From positions 1 through 56,900 of the forward strand of contig JADNRV010000309.1 of assembly GCA_015499995.1 (NCBI GenBank): a stretch of DNA of 56,900 nucleotides, given 5' to 3'. Origin of the DNA: Flammula alnicola (taxonomy: Eukaryota > Basidiomycota > Agaricomycetes > Agaricales > Strophariaceae). Position numbers and translations under genes: made by a program. Positions 32,922 through 44,025 of the stretch are shown in pieces. Position 1 is the stretch's first letter; each line of letters starts with the position of its first letter. The notes below the pieces were generated by a model that saw only the letters and a list, made by a program, of their open reading frames with translations, was not told the DNA's origin and made no database searches.

Positions 32922-32932
32922 GACTAAGGTAG
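32922..32932 (+). repeat. right 11-bp target duplication of the MULE
   Basis: GACTAAGGTAG, identical to 28996-29006, directly continued by the outer element sequence AGGCCATCAGGAACCGG. Confidence 0.85.
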
Positions 32933-33591
32933 AGGCCATCAGGAACCGGCTACCTTATGTAAGCACTTATATAAGTGGCAAAATCTGCCCTTCAGGAAAA
33001 AATAAAAATTTTGGACAGTATTTTCAGTGATAATTGACCCAAGGATGGGTAAATTCATTTTTTTGACTTACATTGGATAGAAATGGATGTATTTAGGCTG
33101 ACTTTAATGCCTTAAATGTGAAGAATTCTCCCCCAGACCAACCCCAGACTCGCGTGTTTGAAGCGGGGTTGTCGGCATACAATGCCGCTCGGGCCGATGG
33201 TTGCCGACCTACCTATTATAGTAGCTTACATAAGAACCCTAACCCTAAGTCGCGGCAAAATCTTGGGGTCAAAAATCTGAAAAGCTGCACAATGAACGGG
33301 AAAGCACGAAAAAAAACACAGAAAAAAAATCAGATTTTTCCAAGAATGGTCAATAACTTTCTCAAAAGTTACTCCATTTTAAATCGGTCTCCTGGGAGTT
33401 GCAAGGGTGCTCAAAGGCTTCAATTCTGTGATCCCAGAAATGTGGGAAAATTGTTTGTGGTCGAGGAATAGCGAGCTCGTCGTCTGCTTACGTAAAGGTG
33501 CCGGTTCCTGATGGCCTCTACCTTAACTGATCTGCCGGATCCCCCCGGGTTTGACAGTCTAATTATACCTAAGGTACGTGATGACGAGGTG

Positions 33592-33599
33592 AAACATAG
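33592..33599 (+). repeat. right 8-bp target duplication of the outer element
   Basis: AAACATAG directly after GACGAGGTG; matches 27320-27327. Confidence 0.85.
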
Positions 33600-33739
33600 A
33601 CCGGTAACAGCATCTGCTCCATGCAATGTTGCGACTCTTCCTCTGAGGATGCTGAGACCCCCTCTGCTGTTCCTCGCAAGATAGTTCTCTGAGTCTATAT
33701 GCGCTGCAGTGACCATCCATGGATAGCAAATTCTCCTAG

Positions 33740-34800
33740 CAATTGTTCATCTCGTCCCCCAGGATGCTCTGGTTTGCCTCACTCCCCCCATTTAAGATAT
33801 CAGAGGGTAAAGAGAAGTGGTTTACGATCTTCGCTGTACGCTGATTTACGATTGATAGTATGATGTCAAGTGATGCTCATATTGTTCTTTTTGTGTCTAG
33901 AAGCTGCTCGGCGCGATACAGTGTACTATCGCCTTCTCAAGATGTTCTATCCACGGCTAACCTTTGCCGTCTCCTTCAAGAATAGTGGAGAAGTTAGTGT
34001 GCGTTAGTCGGGTTCTGTCAGGATGTACATAGAGCCAAGTTGGGTATGTCTCGCTTTCTCTTCCGTTCATATTTTACATTTCCAAGACGTTGAAGGATGC
34101 CCAGGGCCCATTTATCCTTGTATAGAAGAGAACCTCCAACGAACTCTTCATAAAGCCCGGTATTCTGTTCCCTCGCGGACACCCGACACTTGTTCGAAGA
34201 CCACGCCACGGGGCGCAGTGGAAAATGAGCAGTACAGTTCATTGAGATCCTTTGCCGATACGCCTCCGCCATCTAAAATCCTCTCCATATGCTAGCTAAC
34301 CTTAAGTTCCTTGGCGCGCTCTTTCCGTCATGCTCAAGCCGCTCCTAGATTAAGATACCATCTACGTGTACCCCAAAGCCTAGATGTCGGCATCCCATCG
34401 ACTTGGCTAAGTGAGCGACGTCGGCAGGTGCAGGTGCCGAATGCCACGCGTCGTTGGAACCCAGAAATCGCCCAAAGCCAGGCCAAAAAAAAAACCAATC
34501 CCATTCTCGCATCGTCGTACTTCTCTTGCGGAGCAGGAGATGGACGACTCACTCATGAGGGATGTTAACATGGCTACTGCAGCCTGGGCGATGGTCGTCT
34601 GTTAAATGTGATCATGATGAAGAAGAAATGGAGCGAGTAGCTCCCTATGTGAGTACCATTTAAATTTAACGATTTGAAGGGAACGTGCGTGTGTACTTAC
34701 ACCGAATATGAACCAGAGTTACTTATTCTGCACTACGCTTGCGCTCGAGCTAGTGGGCCGCCATGCTTGCTGTGCTGCCCACATTCAAGGACTCGGGCTT
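33740..34800 (+). repeat. dispersed repeat family X, copy 2
   Basis: Ordered landmarks are shared with copies 3 and 4: ATATCAGAGGGTAAAGAGAAG, CTTCTCAAGATGTTCTA, a GTTAGTCGGGTTCTGTCAGG stretch, TCCAAGACGTTGAAGGATG, TATAGAAGAGAACCTCCAACG, GCCTCCGCCATCTAAAATCC, GCGGAGCAGGAGATGGACGA, and TGAACCAGAGTTACTTATTC near 34709. Short in-frame stretches exist but are broken by stops. Probably a decayed gene family that had introns (several TACTTAC/GTAGGT-like sites); I do not recognise the protein. Confidence 0.6.
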
Positions 34801-35082
34801 GCCTCATTTTTTCAAGATACCCTACTCTTCGATGCCGTATGCACACCCGAGAAGACGTGGAGGAGTCGGCTACCGTGCTGCCAGATTCAAAGGGCAAAGC
34901 CGAGCTCGGTATGATGCTTTCTCTTGCCTTCATCTTCGTGTTTTGTTCCCCTGCCTAAGACGTGGAATGATGCTCATGTTTATACCATTTATGTTAGCGA
35001 ACCTCGGGCCCTGACGAACAACGAAATCTTGATGAAATGAAGGACTAGTACTTTCTTTGTTCACTCGTGACCACCTCGATAT

Positions 35083-35225
35083 TCAAATTCGGAGACCATA
35101 GAACGTGGTACATGGGAGTTGAGCAACACATTTCATTGAGATCGTCAATTCTCCTTCGTTGGTAGCGGTACGCCTCTGCCATCTCAACTCTCCTCGCATA
35201 CTCTCGTTAACGTTTTCCTTGCTTA
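35083..35225 (+). repeat. partial copy of repeat family X
   Basis: It repeats the block found near 34200-34300: CATTGAGATC, then GGTACGCCTCTGCCATCT, then CTCTCCTCGCATACTC and GTTAACG. It lies about 900 bp after the same block in copy 2, so part of the unit was duplicated locally. Confidence 0.5.
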
Positions 35226-36573
35226 GGGGCATTCTACATACCTGTTTAACTATGTAACTCAGCATTCGTGAATGTCGTCCATGAGCCACGAGCATATACA
35301 AGCACTGTGCAATGATCGTGCACGAAACGAACCTCCTGCTTACGATTCTAGCATCGCATAAGTAATGACGTCCTGATATCGGCAATTTGGTCAATATCTG
35401 AGACGTGAAAGTGAAGGTGAAGGTGAACTCGAGGTAAGCCACCCCTGATGTTTGAGATATTACAAGACATGCGACGCCGATCCGATTTCTACCAGCCCGA
35501 ACCCAAATGGTGCACGACGCGGTGAGGAACAGGCTTCTTTTGCCGTCGTCGAGTAGAAAAGGGCTCATTGCTTTGTCTTCGTCCTATTCTCGAGTTCGAG
35601 TTATTTCAAGTTAAGTACATTTATTTTGAGTAAGCTACTTAACTTGAATGGTAATTGAATTACAAAAACTAATGGTATTGTTATGTAATCTAGGTGGTAG
35701 CCTGCATGTGGCGATATGTGGGGGAAAGCCGCCAGCTTTTCATCCTGACAGAAGTCCTTGTAGAATATCTGTTGGGAGATTTATACCAGGGTACGCTTTG
35801 CAACCGCAGTGAACGCGTCAAGTAATATACACATACCTAGGAATCAAGGCAGTTCATCGAGAACGTTTAGCCAGTGTACCATACCATGCTGCGGACGGTG
35901 GTTGATCACCGTTTCCACCGCCTTTCACTGACTGGTTTCTAGAGACTGAAAGAGAATATGTTGGCGTACGATACAAGCGGTGATTCTGAAATTCGTCGAG
36001 CTGTCGTTTCGAGATTTGCGTAGACTTTTGTGGCCCTACATGTGGATCATAATTGCGCAGGCAAAAGAACGCGGACTTTGAGAACTGCGCTTAGTGTAGA
36101 CCGCAAACTGCGAAGTTACAGGCACATCCGTACTATGTGGATGCCGCCGCAGTCGTCGAATAGGTACGCTCATGGTCGAACCAGAGCTTCAAGCTGTGGC
36201 AGATCGCAGCTGAGCATTGGCTGGCATATCTTGTTGATCGGATAGCATCATGGGAAAGTCCGAGTGAAACGATATTCTTGGGAGCACAAAAAAAGACGAT
36301 TCTCGGGCGCAGCAAAATGCGTAGGGAGATGTTCAGCATATTCGCCTTCTTTCGAGGGGTTTCCAAGGCCAGAATAGTATGGGAACAAAAATGCGGAGGT
36401 CTGTCGGGGTTTACATATTAGTCTCATTGAGGCCGAACTTTTTTTGTTTATTAAGCCGGCAATCTTATGCCGTAACCCTGTTACGTATATACAAGGGATC
36501 ATCGATTCTGCATCGATTATCCCTGTAATCGACAACTTTCACTGACGTTTCTCATTCACGGGTGACCTTCACC
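35226..36573. other. upstream region of the Zn2Cys6 regulator
   Basis: No gene seen. It contains the 13-bp inverted repeat at 35605-35648. The last 100 bp before the ATG at 36574 are presumably the 5' UTR. No clear TATA box was noticed. Confidence 0.4.
35605..35648. repeat. 13-bp perfect inverted repeat, 18-bp spacer
   Basis: TTCAAGTTAAGTA at 35605-35617 and TACTTAACTTGAA at 35636-35648. It lies about 930 bp upstream of the transcription factor start. It could be a protein-binding palindrome or a miniature-element trace. Confidence 0.75.
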
Positions 36574-39500
36574 ATGTCCTCCGACGAAGAAGATACCAAC
36601 GAGGGCGAAAACTCGGGGTCGTACCGGAGTTTGAAGAAACGAAGGATCCAACGGGCGTGTGATACATGCAGGCGCAAGAAACGTACGTCTTAACCTAATT
36701 TTTGGACGGCTCCGCAATCTCATGTCTCATTCTTCGGATAAAATGTAGTTCGATGTTCGTCGTTTCCTGGAACGTAGATGGCATTTTACTAATGTAATAA
36801 TCAGGCGACGGTGTCCAAATACCAGGAAACCGATGCTCGAACTGCATTGCCTACAGCTTTGATTGCACATACGTCGAGGCGGCGCCAAAGGTGAGGGTCA
36901 CATTTCTTGCTTGTCTACCTCATTGAATCTTAAGCTCTCATAAGAAGCGTGGCCCTTCGAAAGGGTGTGTATTTCCCAATCCTGAGTCAACTTTGGTGCA
37001 CTCACACACCTGAAGCTACGTCGAAAACCTGGAGAATCGAGTGAGGAAGTTGGAAAAATTGGTTCGGCGGGTGAGCCCATGTATTCTGCGCTTGTCTAAG
37101 TCAGCTCTCTACAACCTTGGTCTTAGCTATGCCCTGACGACGCGCTTTACAATGAATTGATTCGGTCATTGGACGACAATTTGATGGTGGAGCCGCTACC
37201 TGTTGACCCAAGTTCTCTGGTAACGGACAGCAGTTATCACAGCAATAAAAGATCAGCTACGGACCTCGATAGCGTCACTTCCGCTATACGTGGCATTTCC
37301 AGCAGCGCGACGCCCCCGACTGGGTTGGACGATGACAATGACGACGATACATCTGTGATGCTGGCGGACAGTTTCAAACGAATGGCGCTGGAGCCTCATG
37401 AATATCGATTTTTTGGGGAGTCTAGTGGAGCCTTGCTGTTACGCACCGCATACGAGCTGAAGGATGAGTACACGGGGTCGGAATTTAGGCTAGTAGACGT
37501 CAGAAATCCGCGGAAGCCTTCGCATAAGAATCTGCGGACGGAGTTTTGGACTGTTCTACCGGTGCGTTGTTATGGTTCCTTTGAATATATCTCTTTTCTC
37601 GTCACTAATCATCCAATGTCGGCCATAGTGGGAACGAAAGTTCAACTCCTCAGAGAGTATTCATTATACATTCCCAGAACTTGACCTTGCTAAGCACTTC
37701 ATGGATCTCTACTTCACCCATGTCAACATCTACCTACCTCTGCTCCATCGCCCGACTTTTGAAAAGTATGTTCAAGAAGGCTGGCACCTCACGAATGGAA
37801 ATTTTGCTCCCGTCTATCTTGTTGTGTGCGCTATTGGCGCTCAGTACTCCGATGACCCCAAGGCCAGGCTCGAAGGTGTTGACTCATATTATTCCTGTGG
37901 ATGGAAATGGTTTGACCAAATACAAATGAAGAAACAGCCAGTGGTAGCCCCACCGACGTTATTTGACCTCCAACTTTACTGCGTATGTCTCATGTAACAT
38001 TTCGGATCTCCGGGTTATCTGATGGCGATCTTTTGTCGTGACAGCTCTCAGCGCAATTCCTGTTAGGCTCATCGTCACCTCATTCGTCTTGGACATTAGT
38101 TGGCCTTGCTATCAGGTTGGCTCAAGACGTCGGAGTGCACCGGCGGGCGTTACATGCTCACACTTTGACCGCAGAGGACGAATTGTGGAAACGAGCATTC
38201 TGGTACGCCAACACCGCGCTTCATGTATTCTCTTTAAATTCATGGTTTACTTAGGGTGCTCGTGTGCCTAGATCGAACGATGAGTTCATCCTTGGGTCGG
38301 CCATGTGCTATTCAGGATGAAGAGTACGTGCTTAAGCCTTGATTCCATTATTTCAGTTTACTTAATCGACCTTCTTAGCTTTGACCTTGATTTACCTGTA
38401 GATTGCGATGACGAATATTGGGAAAATCCTGACCCCGACAAACGTTTTAAACAGCCTTCGAACAAGCCATCTTCGATAAATTACTTCATTCTATACATAA
38501 AGCTCCACCAGATCCTGGCTTTCTCGCTACGGACGATTGTATGTCTTTTTTCCTACCAAATATAAACCCCAATTACGACCGCCTTGCAACAGTACTCCCT
38601 CAAAAAATCCAAAGCCTTCCTTGGGTTCGTAGGACAACAAAGGGAGCAGCACTTAGTCACGGAGTTGGATTCTGCATTGAATAAATGGGTTGATTCGGTT
38701 CCGGACCATCGTAAGTCTCTCTGTTTCATTTATGACGTATATATTCATCTTAATTCTTGACTTTCAGTGCGATGGGATCCAAATCGTGAAGATGACACGT
38801 TCTTCAACCAATCCGTCTCGCTATATTCAGCATATTACCACATCCAAATCCTCATCCACCGGCCGTTCATCCCATCCGCAAGCAAGCCCTCGCCATTATC
38901 TTTCCCGTCTCTTACCATATGCACAAATGCTGCCCGATCCTGCAGCCATGTCATTGACATACAAAGACAGCGGAACACAACGCTACAACCACAGATTCTG
39001 GTACATTTGATTCTGTTGTCATGTTCTTCGTTTTAGTTAATCAACGGAGTACCAGAATGCAGTGTTTACATCCGGTATGGTGCTCCTGCTCCGCATCTGG
39101 GGAGGAAAACGCTCTGGGTTATCGACGGACCCGAATCGGGAGTTGGCGGATGTACACAAGTGCATGAAAGTCCTGAGAGCCTTCGAAGCGAGATGGTACG
39201 GTGCTGGTAAACTTTGGCATGTAGAGTTTTTAATACTGTCTGTCCACAGTAATGCTGACGGGGCGGTTTCTCGTATTCAGGGATACCCTGAATGAACTAG
39301 CCTTCGTTGGAGAATTGCCGCTACCGCAACATAGCCCGCCATCGACCAATGAGCACGAGCGTGATTCTGAAACGCCACTATTACCTACCCAGAGTTCGTT
39401 ACAAGAATCGCCAGCGTCGGTTATCCATCTGCGGAACACCCAGCTGGCGAGTGGATACCCCCTAATATCAGAGATGACGCATGGGTATGGGATGGATGCT

Positions 39501-39976
39501 ATAGCCATGGACGCTGGGATGATGCTGGACACTCTAGCTGGAACACTCGCTTATTCGCCACAAAACACGTATGGTATTCCACCTATCGATGGGACTAGTT
39601 CGATGGCAGCCATGCAGAGCTCATATGGGGGCATGTCCAGGGATACCAGCACGATGTATGATATTGACGTTCAACAGAGCCGGCAACGCGGGCAACAGAT
39701 TCAGCCTGAGCAGCTGCAGTTACGGGAGATGGGGTATCCGTTCGTGGATGACGATGCGATGGCGATGTGGTCCAGTGCACCAACTGGTTTTGAGTGAGTG
39801 CTTTCTTTTCATTTTACCTAGGCATTCAGTTGGCTAACTTTCTGTTTCTTGTGCCTTCCAGGCTGGATGAGTGGGAAACTTACCTTACGAGCGTCAGCTA
39901 CTTGACCGAACACTCGCAACACGCACGGTCCGGAAATACAAACTCGACGCAGAATCTTTCTGGAGATCCGAATTGA
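36574..39976 (+). CDS. Zn2Cys6 fungal-specific transcription factor, 870 residues, 15 exons
   Basis: Exons 36574-36682, 36749-36754, 36805-36890, 36945-36964, 37016-37070, 37127-37561, 37629-37982, 38045-38202, 38255-38323, 38379-38538, 38593-38710, 38768-39000, 39056-39206, 39250-39793 and 39862-39976 keep one frame. The DNA-binding cluster is ACDTCRRKKLRCDGVQ then RCSNCIAYSFDC: six zinc cysteines, the third supplied across the 6-nt second exon. A short coiled coil follows (YVENLENRVRKLEKLVRR), then an acidic linker and the fungal transcription factor domain (HFMDLYFTHVNIYLPLLHRPTF, VVCAIGAQYSDDP, GLAIRLAQDVGVHRR, CLDRTMSSSLGRPCAIQDEDFDLDLPVDCDDEYW). The tail is Gln/Met-rich. It should bind CGG-type DNA sites as a dimer; targets unknown. 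Its 3' end faces the oxidoreductase pseudogene 286 bp away. Confidence 0.9.
36749..36754 (+). other. 6-nt microexon of the Zn2Cys6 gene
   Basis: TTCGAT between AAATGTAG and GTTCGTCG. Joined between ...AAGAAAC and GCGACGG it gives K-L-R-C-D-G. Skipping it gives K-R-D-G, which lacks the third zinc ligand but keeps the reading frame. Confidence 0.75.
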
Positions 39977-40262
39977 TGACTGTGTCTTTCGCCCTTCTCT
40001 CGAGGCTTAATACCGGTTTCAACTATCATTTATAGGTCGTCCCGAAATTTAAAACGATCACCTGGATGAATCAACGTCAGAAAGTTAGAAAATTTAGGGC
40101 AAATAGTTGCTAAGTTAACGTTAGTGACTTGTTAATGACTTTAGAGACTCGGTTGCGGAAGCCTTCGCGGAATAAATAAATAAATTTGCCAACTACACAT
40201 GAAGAATGAAATAAGAGCCCAAGATCAAGAGTCCAACAAAAGTCCTGGATGGCACTCAATGC

Positions 40263-41927
40263 CTAGTAAACCAGCGATGGGTAGTCGGTGTATCCTGTAC
40301 TCCAATCATCCTCGCTCTTGTTGGTCCCTAAATGCGGCATGTCGGGGACGTTGTCCAGCGGTTTTCCATGTTCGATGCGCTTCGCCAGGTCCGGGTGCGT
40401 GACCCAGCTGAACCCAATGAAGATACCGTCCACCTTCCCCGCGGACACAAGCTGCTCGCCCTCCTCCGGCGTGACGTCCGTGTTCACGAACAGCTTTGCA
40501 TTGCGCACGTACGGCTTGTAAGATTCGAGCACGTTGTGGTCTGTTCCGCGGCGTTTGCCTGATATTGCCAGGATCGGATGAGTGTTTGTTGGCATTGAGA
40601 ATACAAATGAATGAATAGCGAGGACGCACCGTCGATCGGAAAATCATACTTTAGCGAGTATCGCACCAGGGCGATATAAGCCAGGTTCAGTTTGTCCGCT
40701 TCACTGATAAAGTAAGCATAGGTATCCAAGGTGTCTTGAAGAGGCATTCTAGTATGCGGGGATAGCCAGATGTCAGGCTCGGACACCAGATTGTAGTGGA
40801 AAAGTTCAACGTACCCGACGTCGTTATATCCTCCTGCGGGGCTTATTTTGAGCCCGACGTTAGGACCAAAGACCTTCACCATAAACCTCAACACCTCAAG
40901 GCGCGGTTTTCGATAGGGCCTCCCCACTGATCAGTGCGTTGGTTTGAGCTATAATCCAAGAATTGGGTGATGAGGTTTCCGCTCGCTCCCTGGACTAGTG
41001 AAAAAAGGTGAATGTCAGTCCAAAGGTGTAACTGCGATGATGATGACAAGTATATACGTTCAACGCCATCAAAGCCTGCCCTTTTTGCGAAAACAGCTGC
41101 CCGTTTGAATTGTCTGGCGATTACCCAAGGGTCATCGATTGCTGTTGGCTTAAAGGTAGCACACGACGTGCATTAGCATATATGAGACGCATACGAGTAG
41201 ATCAAGACAAGGACTGACTGTGACGTATCCGGGTTCACCAGGAATTTGCCGGAATTTTCCACCTCGAGCAGCGATTGCAGACGGTGCGTAGACAGGCTAT
41301 ATTATACATAACCATTGATTAGTGATAACGCGTCCAAATAAACGACGTGGTTCCGAAGAAATTTGACACACCAGTCCAGCGATTTTCTGCTGAGGAGCAT
41401 CTGGATGACAAAGACGGCCAGCTGGACAGGCGAAATTTCAATCCAAGGTACATACACATGTTCAAAGCAGAGATATGATGTCTTACCGTGCCAAAGCTAT
41501 GCATGCAGGAAAACGTGTCAGTCCAAGGCCGACTCAGAAATATCTTTTACCAGCTAACCTGAGCGTACATCTTGCCCCCAACAGCATGCACAGCGTCTGT
41601 GATGTTCTTCCATCCCGCAACATGCTTCTCGTCCCAAAGACCGGGCGCGTGGTCCCATGCCGTTCTAAAATAAGGAGACAGAACACGAAGTCGCCGAAGC
41701 GCATTGATACGGCTTGAATAGAAGGCGTACCCCTGACGAGTTATGAGGATACCCTCAGAGACGATGAGCCCAGCGCCACCAAGCGCACGCTGGACGTAGT
41801 ATTCTTTCATGACGTCTGTAGGGTACGTGTCCTGCGCACGATTCCGGGTAAGGGCGGACATCCCGATACGATTTTTTATGGTGATGGTGCCGATCTGGAG
41901 AGGCGTGAATAGCGAGTTTCCTGACAT
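40263..41927 (-). pseudogene. old yellow enzyme (NADH:flavin oxidoreductase), broken
   Basis: Nine minus-strand exons can be traced: 41927-41731, 41664-41559, 41496-41487, 41421-41372, 41296-41219, 41148-41058, 40994-40816, 40748-40630 and 40558-40263. They read LFTPLQIGTITIKNRIGMSALTRNRA, GLWDEKHVAGWKNITDAVH, LWHAGRLCHPDAP, FLDYSSNQRTDQWGG, VGLKISPAGGYND and FIGFSWVTHPDLAKR, a standard FMN barrel of the OYE family. Two lesions show. In exon 7 about 10 nt are missing between ENRA and LEVL, which shifts the frame. Also the active-site motif, normally HGAN, reads QGAS, so both the substrate-binding His and Asn are gone. The rest of the sequence is well kept, so loss is recent or the frame loss followed catalytic drift. 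It lies tail to tail with the transcription factor. Confidence 0.85.
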
Positions 41928-43216
41928 GTTTATAGTCACTAGTAATCTAGTGCGATGGATTGTGTGCGAAAGAGTTTGAAGAGCTGTTGTGTGGATGAGA
42001 GTCGAATGGGGAGTCGAAGTGTTCTGGAGTTCATCGTCTTCGGAAAACGACCTGCTTTTATACCTCAGGGATAAGGCATACTAAAGCATACTAATTAATG
42101 TTGTCAAAGGTCAGCGCTCAGCGTTTATTCAAGAGAAATGCAGCTTCACGTGCGCTTCTCATAAAACGCATTTGTTTGAACTTGAAGCGAGGGGACAAGG
42201 ATCTAAAAAAAGACGTCACATAAATTTCTCGTAAAACGGATGACGCGACACCTGGAATGACCAGCAGGCTTCAAGCTTCAGCGCTCAGCTGTTGGCCTGA
42301 CTGTACGCAGACTTAGTAATGGCTCCTACGTGCATCGCTGACTCACGGAATTTCTACTCGGTGTTTCTCGCTAAAAGTAGATGGAGTGCTTACCACTCGC
42401 GATGATATCTTTGACACTACGTAGTAGGAACTTTTAGGTGAATGTGCATCAGTATCACTGCGGCACAACTTGATTGACTCACTTTAAATCAAAAGGAAAG
42501 ATGGTCGCTTAGAAACTGAAACTTAGAGTTAAAGATATGAGTATTTCTTCAGGAAAAAAAAATGAAAAGATTTAGTACCAGGCTATATAGACTGAATGTC
42601 GACCGCCAAATGGTACAAGTTCATGCTCGCATTTGACATTTTTGAGACTCTCGGAGGCTCGATTTTGAAAGACCATAAATATTTTCAACGGACGCAATAA
42701 CAACCCTCAAGCTTCAGCTTCATGCCTGAAGCTCGTCAGATGCAAGTGGAACGTTGACAGTCCTTGAAACTAATACCCAGACCCAGTGTGTGTGTGATGG
42801 TGCGTCCAGTGCAAGGCAGGCAATGTGGTGTTCAAAAGCAAGACATGTTGAACGTTGAATCCATCCATTTGACGAGCATCAGATCTAGTTTCTTGACTGA
42901 TATCGCAAGAGTAAATATAAAAAGCTAGGATCGGTTAACTTTGGTAGTAGTACAACTCTTAAGTACAAGTATCGCGTTATTAGTCTTAGAGATGATGACC
43001 ATTGATCGATTAAACATGGTCCTTCTTGTAAGGGATACAATGCTAAGCGTTATGTACAATATCTTACACGTTAAACATAAAGCTTGAAAGCGAGCATTTG
43101 GATTGATTAGTTTGGGCTTGACCGATAGAGTCAACAAGGCGAGATATGCATTTAACGGCAATTTACAATTTATTGTACAGAACTGTTCTAATTCCACGGC
43201 ACGATTTAGTGCTTAG
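41928..43216. other. intergenic region
   Basis: No gene seen. The first 150 bp are the upstream flank of the oxidoreductase. The rest is AT-rich with no coding signal or repeat that I noticed. Confidence 0.4.
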
Positions 43217-43374
43217 TAGCCTTGGTTACTACGGGATGATCGCTTTTAAGATATGTGGATTATTTAGAAGAAAGACGTCACTCACTTGTTGTTCCAGCCT
43301 TGGCTATTACGGGATAATCACTTTTAAGATATGTTGATTATTTAGAAAAAAACACATCACTCACTCGTTGTTGT
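43217..43374. repeat. 79-bp direct duplication covering the CipC gene 3' end
   Basis: Two head-to-tail units start AGCCTTGGTTACTACGGG (43217) and AGCCTTGGCTATTACGGG (43296). Both continue CTTTTAAGATATGT(G/T)GATTATTTAGAA and end CTCACT(T/C)GTTGTT. The second unit contains the real stop codon and last residues of the CipC gene; the first is an extra copy beyond it. Confidence 0.8.
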
Positions 43375-44025
43375 CAGCAAGACCCTGCTCGGCTTGCTGC
43401 TGGGCATGTCGCTTGGCTTTCTCCCTGTCGATGAACTGGAGAAGACTAATTAGGACAGGCATGAGTTTAAATAACGGAAAGGAAACTGACATCCAATCCA
43501 CGGGTCTCGAATTCGCGGTCAACAATTGCTCCTGTCAACCCGGCGCTATGGAAGTTGGTGAATAAATGAGTCGGCAGTCTAAAGGTGATAATAGTGAGAC
43601 GTACAGAAGCTCCTTTGCCTCTTGATGAGAAGCGGGCTGACCATTTTCATCGCAGTGCTTCTCGTATGCCTTTATTGGAAGAAAGAAAGAAAAAAGTGAT
43701 TGGCTTGTGATGTGCGCTTGCTACGAACGGCATTCTTACCTTGGCAGCTTCGTAGCTGGCGGCGCCTATGTAAAGAAATAAAAATCAGCACCATGCACGA
43801 TCTCGACGATCTCAGCCGATCATCTTGATCCAGAGTAAGCAGAGAAGGTAAGCATACCGGCAATAAGTTCATGGCTCCAAGATGCCTGATTTTCACCGCT
43901 TTGGACCTTGATTGAGGAAAGACAATGAGATAGCGTTCGATATCTAACCAAGGGTCATAGCAGATGATCATACGTACTTGGCCGTATGCCTGAGCCTGGT
44001 CGCTGTCGTCACTGAACCAACCCAT
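43361..44025 (-). CDS. cipC: CipC-like protein (DUF3759), 105 residues
   Basis: Six minus-strand exons: 44025-43978, 43906-43858, 43765-43740, 43669-43605, 43545-43491 and 43435-43361. All joins keep frame. The protein starts MGWFSDDSDQAQAYGQVQ and continues WSHELIAGAASYEAAKAYE, NGQPASHQEAKELLAGL, VDREFETRGLDFIDREKAKR, ending AEQGLADNNE. This is the full length and order of the CipC/DUF3759 family, first known as concanamycin-induced protein C of Aspergillus. It is small, cytosolic and often strongly induced by stress or in interactions; its biochemical role is not known. No damage seen. The stop codon sits inside a 79-bp duplicated unit. Confidence 0.92.

Larger units (their letters stand above)
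27328..33591. mobile_element. outer TIR element (733 bp without its two insertions)
   Basis: The left end CACCTCGTCATCACGTACC (27328 on) and the right end ending GGTACGTGATGACGAGGTG (33591) are inverted copies. The match covers about 107 bp with few differences if the left arm is read across the two insertions: 27328-27395, then 29001-29006, then 32933 to about 32965. The right arm is about 33487-33591. The 8-bp AAACATAG duplication flanks it. An 8-bp duplication suggests hAT or MULE; arms of about 100 bp favour a MULE-like non-autonomous element. The internal 500 bp (about 32966-33486) has no protein I can support and holds CCCTAACCCTAA at 33237-33248. Confidence 0.8.

Noticed and set aside
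36749..36764. A 10-nt version of the microexon (TTCGATGTTC) using the next GTCGTT donor
   Set aside because: It breaks the reading frame into the next exon; the 6-nt version keeps phase and restores the consensus Cys.
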